From contig JADHTP010000234.1 in the NCBI GenBank assembly GCA_016784945.1, positions 1 through 5,348 on the forward strand: DNA of 5,348 nt, given 5' to 3'. The notes below the pieces were generated by a model. The model was not told the DNA's origin and did no database searches. It worked only from the letters and a program-made list of their open reading frames with translations. The position numbers and the translations under genes were made by a program. This document shows positions 1 to 4,822 of the stretch, in pieces. This stretch comes from Deltaproteobacteria bacterium (GTDB lineage Bacteria > Myxococcota_A > UBA9042 > DTJE01). Positions within the stretch are counted from its first letter, which is position 1. Each line of letters opens with the position of its first letter.

Positions 1-748
1 ACTCGAGATATTCGAAAACCGGACCCTGGGACGGGTTCTCGTTCTGGATGGCGCCGTGATGCTGACCGAGCGGGACGAATTCATCTATCACGAGATGCTG
101 GTCCATCCCGGCCTGCTGGCCCACCCCGCACCTCGGCGGGTCCTGGTGGTGGGGGGCGGCGACGGGGGCACCCTGCGGGAGGTGGTCAAGCATCCCGAGG
201 TGGAGGAGGCCGTTCTCTGCGAAATCGACGAGACCGTGTTGGTCCAGTCCAGGAAGCATCTCCCCGGAACGGCGGTGGGCCTGGACCATCCGAAGTCCCG
301 GGTCCACGTCGGTGACGGCCTGGCGTTCATCCGGGGCAACCGTGGGGAGTTCGACGTGGTCATCGTGGACTCCACGGACCCTGTGGGCATGGCCGAGGGG
401 CTTTTCAGGGCCTCATTCTACCGGGACGTCGATGCTTCGCTGAAACCCGGCGGTATCATGGTCCAGCAGGCCGAATCCCCGTTCTTCCAGTTCGAACCCT
501 GGAAACGCATCTTTGCCGAGATCGGCACGGTCTTCGGTCAGGTTCACTGCTATGGGGCCGCCGTTCCCATGTATCCAAGCGGTTACTGGACCTTCGCCTT
601 CGCTTCCGACGACCTGACGCCCACGACCCGTTTCGATCCCGTTCGGGCGGACCGGTTGGACGGATTGCGGTATTACACGGCGGACCTCCAGACCGCCGCG
701 TTCCAGCTGCCGCATTTCGCTCGCAAAGCCCTGGATAAGGGATCGTGA
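1..748 (+). CDS. speE: Spermidine synthase, 5' end cut by window edge
   Basis: Cytoplasmic aminopropyltransferase that moves the aminopropyl group of decarboxylated S-adenosylmethionine onto putrescine, giving spermidine and methylthioadenosine. The frame is open from base 2 with no start codon needed, so the GTG/ATG at 56/59 is internal: the upstream codons read FENRTLGRVLVLDGAV, the usual lead-in to the conserved LTERDEFIYHEML segment. 248 residues are visible; family members are about 280-290 aa, so roughly 30-40 N-terminal residues are missing. Visible motifs, numbered from the window edge: D16 and the TERDEFIYHE block (22-31), the GGGDGG cofactor loop (51-56), EIDE (74-77), GDG (104-106) and the catalytic-region DSTDPVG (123-129). 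The C-terminal pattern YYTADLQTAAFQLP matches E. coli SpeE from memory. A Met replaces the usual Pro after DPVG. A related aminopropyltransferase such as thermospermine synthase is possible but less likely. Confidence 0.95.
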   Translation, partial: LEIFENRTLGRVLVLDGAVMLTERDEFIYHEMLVHPGLLAHPAPRRVLVVGGGDGGTLREVVKHPEVEEAVLCEIDETVLVQSRKHLPGTAVGLDHPKSRVHVGDGLAFIRGNRGEFDVVIVDSTDPVGMAEGLFRASFYRDVDASLKPGGIMVQQAESPFFQFEPWKRIFAEIGTVFGQVHCYGAAVPMYPSGYWTFAFASDDLTPTTRFDPVRADRLDGLRYYTADLQTAAFQLPHFARKALDKGS

Positions 749-756
749 TGACGCCG

Positions 757-787
757 CTGCCCGGGAATCGGCGTTGGATCCGGGCAG
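757..787 (+). terminator. Hairpin after speE, possible weak terminator
   Basis: A perfect 8-bp inverted repeat, CTGCCCGG (757-764) and CCGGGCAG (780-787), encloses a 15-base loop. It begins 8 bases after the speE stop codon. No T-run follows, so intrinsic termination would be inefficient; it may instead protect the 3' end of the speE message. The hairpin is seen directly; its role is inferred. Confidence 0.4.
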
Positions 788-824
788 ATATCAAGTTAGG
801 GAATAATCTCACTGGTTGATCGGC

Positions 825-830
825 TATAAT
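825..830 (+). promoter_or_regulatory. Consensus -10 box (TATAAT) for the Cys-rich gene
   Basis: An exact TATAAT lies in a local AT-rich patch within otherwise GC-rich DNA, 57 bases before the ATG at 888. No good -35 hexamer is present at 16-18 bp spacing (the site reads AATAAT, 802-807), and the extended -10 TG is absent. An activator or alternative sigma factor may therefore be needed. Transcription would begin near 837. Confidence 0.5.
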
Positions 831-836
831 AGGCGT

Positions 837-861
837 TCGCAACGGCATGGGCTGTTCGCGA
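837..861 (+). other. 5'-leader stem-loop upstream of the Cys-rich gene
   Basis: Bases 837-846 (TCGCAACGGC) pair with 851-856 (GCTGTT) and 858-861 (GCGA). This makes a 10-bp stem with one G-U pair, a bulged C at 857 and a 4-base ATGG loop. If the TATAAT at 825-830 is used, the stem forms at the extreme 5' end of the mRNA and leaves the ribosome binding site at 878 free. Such terminal stems are known to stabilise bacterial mRNAs; a regulatory role here is inference. Confidence 0.4.
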
Positions 862-877
862 TGGGCATTGTCTATCT

Positions 878-883
878 GGAGGA
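878..883 (+). promoter_or_regulatory. Ribosome binding site fixing the start at 888
   Basis: GGAGGA sits 4 bases before the ATG at 888. It decides this start over the in-frame TTG at 816, which lies upstream of the -10 box and would put 24 polar residues ahead of an otherwise standard signal peptide. Confidence 0.75.
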
Positions 884-887
884 AACC

Positions 888-1247
888 ATGACCCGACGTT
901 TACTGGTGCTGCTCTTTGCATCCGTCTTTGCAATGGGAACCGTGGCGCTGACCATGGTCCCCGCCGACGCCTATGCTAGCGCCTCCTGCGGTTGTCAGGA
1001 CAAGGCGCCGGCCTGCGGTTGTGACAAGAAGGACTGTGGGGCCGACTGCAAGTGCGACAAGGCCAAGAAGGGCGGCTGCGACAAGGCCAAGAAGGACTGT
1101 GGGGCCGACTGCAAGTGCGACAAGGCCAAGAAGGGCGGCTGCGGCTGCGACAAGGCCAAGAAGGGCGGCTGCGGCTGCGACAAGGCCAAGAAGGCCTGCG
1201 GTCCCGACTGCAAGTGCGACAAGTGCAAGGCCAAGAAAGCGAAATAA
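888..1247 (+). CDS. Exported Cys/Lys-rich repeat protein, metallothionein-like
   Basis: 119 aa, not assigned to a named family. Residues 1-28 or 1-32 form a Sec signal peptide: basic MTRR, a hydrophobic core, and a cleavage site after ADA (28) or ASA (32). The mature part has 19 Cys (34, 36, 43, 45, 50, 54, 56, 64, 71, 75, 77, 85, 87, 95, 97, 104, 108, 110, 113), about 26 Lys, no His and no aromatic residue after Tyr29. Recurrent units are CDKAKK, CGCDK and CG(A/P)DCKCDK, the last present three times. There are seven CxC motifs, three CxxxC and one CxxC, a spacing typical of metallothioneins, so soft-metal binding outside the cytoplasm is the leading inference. Alternatives are a disulfide-linked or crosslinked cationic surface protein, or a modified peptide precursor. 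It has its own -10 box and leader and converges on the lyase gene 45 bp away, with no clear terminator between them. The repeats are nearly identical at DNA level, pointing to recent expansion. Confidence 0.85.
   Translation: MTRRLLVLLFASVFAMGTVALTMVPADAYASASCGCQDKAPACGCDKKDCGADCKCDKAKKGGCDKAKKDCGADCKCDKAKKGGCGCDKAKKGGCGCDKAKKACGPDCKCDKCKAKKAK
1025..1143 (+). repeat. 56-bp direct repeat, 63-bp period, inside the Cys-rich gene
   Basis: Bases 1025-1080 and 1088-1143 are identical over 56 bp. The period of 63 bp equals 21 codons, so gain or loss of a unit keeps the frame. Each copy encodes KKDCGADCKCDKAKKGGC. Lack of synonymous differences suggests a recent duplication. Confidence 0.9.
1116..1194 (+). 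repeat. 30-bp tandem repeat, about 2.6 copies, inside the Cys-rich gene
   Basis: The sequence matches itself with a 30-bp (10-codon) shift from 1116 to 1194. The encoded unit is CDKAKKGGCG. It overlaps the end of the 63-bp-period repeat, so at least two separate in-frame expansion events shaped the gene. Confidence 0.85.
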
Positions 1248-1292
1248 CGCGCCTGCACCAACCATGCCCCTTGTTCGAACCGTAACCGATTT

Positions 1293-3605
1293 TCAGGGTA
1301 GGACGAGTTCATCGGTGATGGTTCCCTGCGCGTCCAGTATGCGAAGGGTCAGGCCGGTTGCGGCTGGACCTCCAGCCCCGGCGAGGCCCGGTTCGGCCAG
1401 TGACCCGGTCCGATTCAGGACCGCCACCAGTCCCTGTGTTTCCCCAATCCGGATGGCGGACAGTCCCTCCTGGTCGTGGGCCGTCTGGATGGCCGGGGGC
1501 TGATTCGCTTCGGCCGAGGGCACGAGAACCGACAGGAAGCCCGCCTGGGATTCCATGGTCGCGTGAACCTGGAGCCGTTCGTGATAGCCCCACTTGCCGT
1601 GACTCGTGGCGTGTTCCTGGAGGTCGTTTTCCACCAGCGCCGTGCCTTCCAGGGGGACCACCCGGACGTCCAGGGTAACCCCGCCGTTCACCCAGCGCGC
1701 GCCGTCGTCCAGGGTCGAAAATTCGGAGGCCGGCACGTCGCCTCCGCCCAGGCCGTTCAGGAGCCAGGAGTAGGTTCGGGGTTGCCCGTCACCTTCGATC
1801 CGGTCTTCCACCACGAAGACCGATCCGGGTGTCCTTATCATGCGCCGCTTGAAGGCCGTTTCTTCGTAAACCGTATCCACGGCAACCCACGAAAAGGAGC
1901 CCTGGTGCTCGAGGGGGCCCAGGAACGCATCCACACCCATCACGGCCTCCAGCAACGCCTCGGCCGGGGCGCCCTTGCCGTCCACCAGGATGGTGTTGTG
2001 GTCCGTGGAGTACTTCACCAGGTCATGCTGTTTCCAGTCGATGTAACCGGGATCGATGACCAGGGGACGACCGTGGGCCCACAGCAGGAAGCTCAACTCG
2101 TCCGCGTGTTCGTGGGCCAAACCGTTGATCCGCGCGGTCCCGTGTTCCCCTTGCAGAACCAGGTACGTGGCGTCCGATCCCCAGCCGTCACGGAAGACGG
2201 CAAAGCCGGCGTCGTGCCAGGCGCCTTCCAGGGGCTGGTCCGGCCCTGGCGGCGGAAGGGATCCGTCGTACAGGGCGAAACTGGCTGTTTCGGTACCCGA
2301 AAAGAAGTGATTTGCAGCAGGAAGGAACCACTGCCAAAGGAAATCGTCTTCGTCCAGAAGGTAATGCAGCAGCGGGCCGTGAAGGGCCGTTGGATTGGCG
2401 TCATCCGTGGGGGGCATGAGGCCGTCGGGTTGTACCGATCCCAGCGCCCGCAGGAAGACCGTCCGGGTCCTTTCATTGACGGCAAAGTCCTTGATGGGCA
2501 CCACGAGGTTGGCATGGGGACTTCCCATCTGGAGGTCCGGGACCCCGAAGTAGGGCAGAGTCTCGCCTTGTGCGTACCGGTGGTAGGCCGCCATGAAGGG
2601 CAGGAAGCTCTTGGCCCCGTAGGTCAGGTAGTTCCAGCCCTCGGCGTAGCCGCCATCCGCCGTTGACTGGAAATGATTCATCAGGAAGTCCAGTCCGGTC
2701 ATGGCCTCGGATAGGTGGAGCGGGGCATCCGGCCGGTGGTTCAGGGCCAGGGCGCACAGACCCAAGGTGCCGAGGGTCTTCATCGTGTGGTTGTTCCGGG
2801 CCAGGACCAGCAGCCAGTAAGGCTCTCCCTCGTGGCAGACACGATGATACTCACGGACCCTCATGGTCAGCCGCTCGCGGGCCGCGTCCAGGGAACCGGG
2901 ATCGGCCAGCGGATTGCCGGCCAGGGTGTCCCATGCGGTACACAGGCCCTGCAGGCCTTCCCCTTCGTGGAGGTTGTAGTTGGACAGTGCCGGGACATTG
3001 GTGGCGTCCGGAAAGGAGGCGGACAGCACGTCCAGGGCCTTCTGCGTGAGGACCGGGTCCTGACGGATGAGGCCCAGGAGAGCGGCGGATTCAGCGATGC
3101 GGCCCCATTGCTGGGTGACGGTTCCATCGTAGTCGCCGGGTGGGTATGCTTTGGGTGTTTGGGCCGCGTTGTTTTCTACGGCGGTCAGGATCGTGGCCCA
3201 GGGGCCCTGTGTGGCATTGGCCCTGGCTGCCATTTCAGCCACGTGTTCGGGACCGAAGAACAACCGGGGATGGTCCACGATTTCGGGTTGCCAGGCCGAC
3301 GCGGATGAAGGGTCCAGGGGGTCCGTTCCTTCCGCGATCTCCTGCAGGTCCGGGACACCGTCCCGGTCGGTGTCCTTTTCCGGATCAGGCGGCTCCTCGG
3401 TGTCCGGTGTGTCCATGGGCCCGCTGTCCGGTACATCGGCAGGCGTCGACACCTCGGTGTCCGGTGTGTCCATGGGCCCGCTGTCCGGTACATCGGCAGG
3501 CGTCGACACATCGGTGTCCCCGGATCCACTTCCACAGCCCGAAGCCGGGCCGCCGATCACCAGCGCCACCAGGGCCAGTAACCAGAATCGAATGACGGAA
3601 CCCAT
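1293..3605 (-). CDS. Heparinase II/III-type polysaccharide lyase lipoprotein
   Basis: 770 aa, probably anchored in the outer membrane. Residues 1-24 are a lipoprotein signal peptide with lipobox ASGC, so Cys24 would be lipidated. A linker (30-77) rich in Asp, Pro, Ser and Thr holds two identical 19-residue units (33-51, 52-70). Residues 78-89 (DTDRDGVPDLQE) form a thrombospondin type 3-like calcium motif. The catalytic part opens with HPRLFFGPEH (112-121), typical of heparinase II/III and alginate lyase (alpha/alpha) toroid domains. It carries RNNH (270-273) and GGYAEGWNYLTY (318-329), the usual places for the Asn/His and Tyr of catalysis. The C-terminal beta-sheet domain shows AHEHAD (497-502), VIDPGY (516-521) and DHNT (535-538), the heparinase II/III signature. 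The reaction would be beta-elimination of a uronic-acid polysaccharide; the substrate cannot be told. The ATG at 3605 is supported by a ribosome binding site, the signal peptide and a nearby promoter. Confidence 0.9.
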   Translation of the reverse strand: MGSVIRFWLLALVALVIGGPASGCGSGSGDTDVSTPADVPDSGPMDTPDTEVSTPADVPDSGPMDTPDTEEPPDPEKDTDRDGVPDLQEIAEGTDPLDPSSASAWQPEIVDHPRLFFGPEHVAEMAARANATQGPWATILTAVENNAAQTPKAYPPGDYDGTVTQQWGRIAESAALLGLIRQDPVLTQKALDVLSASFPDATNVPALSNYNLHEGEGLQGLCTAWDTLAGNPLADPGSLDAARERLTMRVREYHRVCHEGEPYWLLVLARNNHTMKTLGTLGLCALALNHRPDAPLHLSEAMTGLDFLMNHFQSTADGGYAEGWNYLTYGAKSFLPFMAAYHRYAQGETLPYFGVPDLQMGSPHANLVVPIKDFAVNERTRTVFLRALGSVQPDGLMPPTDDANPTALHGPLLHYLLDEDDFLWQWFLPAANHFFSGTETASFALYDGSLPPPGPDQPLEGAWHDAGFAVFRDGWGSDATYLVLQGEHGTARINGLAHEHADELSFLLWAHGRPLVIDPGYIDWKQHDLVKYSTDHNTILVDGKGAPAEALLEAVMGVDAFLGPLEHQGSFSWVAVDTVYEETAFKRRMIRTPGSVFVVEDRIEGDGQPRTYSWLLNGLGGGDVPASEFSTLDDGARWVNGGVTLDVRVVPLEGTALVENDLQEHATSHGKWGYHERLQVHATMESQAGFLSVLVPSAEANQPPAIQTAHDQEGLSAIRIGETQGLVAVLNRTGSLAEPGLAGAGGPAATGLTLRILDAQGTITDELVLP
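3395..3519 (-). repeat. Perfect 57-bp tandem duplication in the lyase linker
   Basis: Bases 3395-3451 and 3452-3508 are identical, and matching continues with one mismatch into 3509-3519. The period is 57 bp, or 19 codons, encoding VSTPADVPDSGPMDTPDTE twice. The lack of any difference between copies marks a very recent slippage or recombination event in a flexible spacer whose length can change without harming the fold. Confidence 0.95.
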
Positions 3606-3610
3606 GACAA

Positions 3611-3614
3611 CCTC
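3611..3614 (-). promoter_or_regulatory. Ribosome binding site of the lyase gene
   Basis: On the - strand GAGG lies 5 bases before the ATG at 3605, supporting that start. Confidence 0.55.
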
Positions 3615-3633
3615 GCGTTCGTGGGTGCCCCGG

Positions 3634-3662
3634 ATTCTACGTTATTGTGACGACAGGGTCAT
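3634..3662 (-). promoter_or_regulatory. Sigma-70-like promoter of the lyase gene
   Basis: On the - strand ATGACC (3662-3657, 4 of 6 to TTGACA) and TAGAAT (3639-3634, 5 of 6 to TATAAT) are separated by exactly 17 bp. Transcription would start near 3627 and give a leader of about 22 bases. The lyase gene is therefore likely transcribed on its own rather than from the SGNH gene upstream. Confidence 0.55.
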
Positions 3663-3678
3663 GAGGCATGGCAGGGAA

Positions 3679-3696
3679 GGGCCCGATCAGAGGCCC
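3679..3696 (-). terminator. Weak hairpin over the stop of the LolA-like remnant
   Basis: GGGCC (3679-3683) and GGCCC (3692-3696) form a 5-bp stem with an 8-base loop that includes the remnant's stop codon. On the - strand it is followed by TTCCCT, a poor T-run. It may be the old terminator of the decayed gene. Support is weak. Confidence 0.2.
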
Positions 3697-3899
3697 CACT
3701 GCAGTTCCCGCACCGTGAACGTGGAGTCGGGCAGACCCTCGTTGGCCCGGAAGGCCTTGATGACCATGGACGTGGCGTGGCCCGTGCGGACATCGGTCAT
3801 CAATATGTTCGAGTTGCGGAGGTTGCCCCCCGGAAAGGTGACCGGCTTGGTGTTTTCCAGCCGCTTGACCATCTTTCCGTCGGCCTCATAGTACTCCGA
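3687..3899 (-). pseudogene. C-terminal remnant of a LolA-like outer-membrane lipoprotein-sorting protein
   Basis: About 70 codons read SEYYEADGKMVKRLEN, then GGNLRNSNILMTDVRTGHAT, then NEGLPDSTFTVRELQWGL and stop. This follows the C-terminal pattern of the LolA_like outer-membrane lipoprotein-sorting family: a Tyr/Asp/Gly-Lys beta strand, a xMxDVxTGHxT strand, and a closing LPDSxFTxRxL. Intact members are roughly 250 aa and are often encoded near RND transporters; the signal peptide and most of the fold are absent here. The ATG at 3872 has no well-spaced ribosome binding site, and family-like sequence continues upstream of it, so a real 61-aa gene is unlikely. The frame stays open up to the SGNH stop codon at 3999, but residues beyond about 3900 do not resemble the family. 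The likely origin is a deletion that removed the 5' part. Confidence 0.7.
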
Positions 3900-3946
3900 C
3901 CCCGTCCTGGTAGTCTTCGCCCGGGCCGATCGTGCCCGTATGGAGT

Positions 3947-3964
3947 GCGCAAGCTTGCTTGCGC
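3947..3964. terminator. Hairpin downstream of the SGNH gene
   Basis: GCGCAAG (3947-3953) and CTTGCGC (3958-3964) form a perfect 7-bp stem with a CTTG loop, 35 bases past the SGNH stop codon. A run of four T's follows it on the + strand (3965-3968), so the strong orientation faces away from the SGNH gene; on the - strand it is followed by ACTCC. It may still end or protect the SGNH message. Confidence 0.4.
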
Positions 3965-3998
3965 TTTTCCAACGGGGATTCAGCCTTCGATTCCCGCT

Positions 3999-4766
3999 TT
4001 ACCGTTTGACGGAACCCAGGACCTTGAGCAGTTTCGGGCGGATGCGGTCCCAGACCACCTTTGAGCCCTTGCGCGTGGAATGGACCCCGTCCTTGGCCCG
4101 CAGCTTGCGGCGGGTCTCGGGGTGGCGCACGAAACGCCAATGGTCACCGCCGGTCTTGATGCCGGTGGCACACTTCACCTTGGCGGCGGCCTCCAGCTGG
4201 TAGGTGCGGATCTTTCCGAGGCGTCTCTGGAAGCGCTTGGAGACCACGTCCATGGGGGGCAGCAGCACCACCTTCATGACGCCCATGTCGCAGACCTTCT
4301 CGAGGAAACGGGTGACACGGGCCTTGTACACGGCGCCGTACTGGTCATGGTTCATGCAGAGCCAGGTGGCCTTTTTCTTCTTCCTTTTCCTTTTCTTCTT
4401 TTTCTTCAGGTCGTCCCTTTCACCCTTCTGCAGGGGAAAGCACTGGGCGTCGTTCCCGCCGAGATAGACCACCACCACGTCCATGTCCAGGATGGCCTTG
4501 ACCCTCTTGATTTTCTTCATCCAGTCGAAGGAATCCGGCCGCGAGAAACCCGTGGCGGACTGGACCAGCCGCTGCACGTCGTGACCGCGGTCCTCCAGGT
4601 CCTTTTCAATGATGTGGCCCAGGGAGCCGTTGAAGGTTGACGAGCCCAGCAGCATCACCTTCAGGCCCTTCTCGTCGTCATCCGGTTTCCCAACGGCGTC
4701 GGGGCCCGGGATGGCGCCAAAGACCAGGATGAATGCCAGGAGAGACGACGCGAAGTACGGAAGCAT
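3999..4766 (-). CDS. Exported SGNH-hydrolase-fold protein, DUF459-like
   Basis: 255 aa from the ATG at 4766. Residues 5-20 form a hydrophobic export segment, with little positive charge before it. SGNH blocks are visible: block I GSSTF (41-45, nucleophile probably Ser43, with Ser in place of the Asp of GDS), ATGFSRPDSFDW (71-82), GGND (103-106) and DGVH (226-229). The TGxxRPDxFDW and GxNDxQ patterns resemble DUF459 (COG2845), periplasmic SGNH proteins often linked to acyl or acetyl transfer on polysaccharides. Residues 121-132 are an unbroken Lys/Arg run, odd for an exported enzyme, in the loop after GGND. The C-terminus is also strongly basic. The stop of the ASPIC/UnbV gene lies 56 bp upstream, so both are probably one transcript. 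Alternative starts are GTG 4769, GTG 4811 and TTG 4826; the longer ones would supply a basic n-region. Substrate unknown; esterase or acyltransferase is inferred. Confidence 0.8.
   Translation of the reverse strand: MLPYFASSLLAFILVFGAIPGPDAVGKPDDDEKGLKVMLLGSSTFNGSLGHIIEKDLEDRGHDVQRLVQSATGFSRPDSFDWMKKIKRVKAILDMDVVVVYLGGNDAQCFPLQKGERDDLKKKKKRKRKKKKATWLCMNHDQYGAVYKARVTRFLEKVCDMGVMKVVLLPPMDVVSKRFQRRLGKIRTYQLEAAAKVKCATGIKTGGDHWRFVRHPETRRKLRAKDGVHSTRKGSKVVWDRIRPKLLKVLGSVKR
4371..4406 (-). repeat. Purine-only tract encoding a 12-residue Lys/Arg run
   Basis: Twelve consecutive AAG, AAA and AGG codons form part of a 38-base pure purine stretch on the - strand (4370-4407). It stands out sharply from the GC-rich flanks and contains several A-runs of four or five, making it a likely slippage site. 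Confidence 0.9.
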
Positions 4767-4775
4767 CACGAAAGG

Positions 4776-4781
4776 CTCCTT
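4776..4781 (-). promoter_or_regulatory. Ribosome binding site of the SGNH gene
   Basis: On the - strand AAGGAG lies 9 bases before the ATG at 4766 and 6 before the GTG at 4769. It favours one of these two starts over the TTG at 4826, which would overlap the preceding stop codon. Confidence 0.6.
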
Positions 4782-4822
4782 GCCCGCGGGACGAAAACCC
4801 CTAACCCCCACGACCCGTCCTG

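Noticed and set aside
748..819. 23-codon frame whose ATG overlaps the speE stop codon (TGATG)
   Set aside because: It has no recognisable product, runs through the post-speE hairpin and ends just before the TATAAT box; the overlap is probably chance.
1025..1194. CRISPR-like array
   Set aside because: The repeats are in-frame coding units with no unique spacers of constant length.
900..1265. - strand frame rich in Leu/Ala/Val that looks like membrane segments
   Set aside because: The hydrophobic pattern is the reverse complement of Cys/Lys repeat codons. The + frame has a ribosome binding site, signal peptide and clean stop.
1248..1292. Terminator between the convergent Cys-rich and lyase genes
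   Set aside because: Only a short GTTCGAAC palindrome (1273-1280) and a distant ATTTT are present; no stem long enough for an intrinsic terminator was found.
1476..2666. Long + strand open frame (396 codons) opposite the lyase gene
   Set aside because: It mirrors the GC-rich lyase gene, whose - strand frame carries the lipobox, RNNH, AHEHAD and DHNT motifs. The + frame has no recognisable domain.
3687..3872. Intact 61-aa gene starting at the ATG at 3872
   Set aside because: No properly spaced ribosome binding site, and family-like residues (SEYYEADGK) lie upstream of the ATG, so it fits a truncated remnant better.
3151..3891. + strand open frame of 246 codons
   Set aside because: Its Ser/Gly/Val repeats are the reverse complement of the 57-bp duplication, and it runs through the lyase promoter and the LolA-like remnant.
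4080..4640. + strand open frame of 186 codons opposite the SGNH gene
   Set aside because: The - strand frame holds all the SGNH blocks and a ribosome binding site; the + frame is a compositional shadow.
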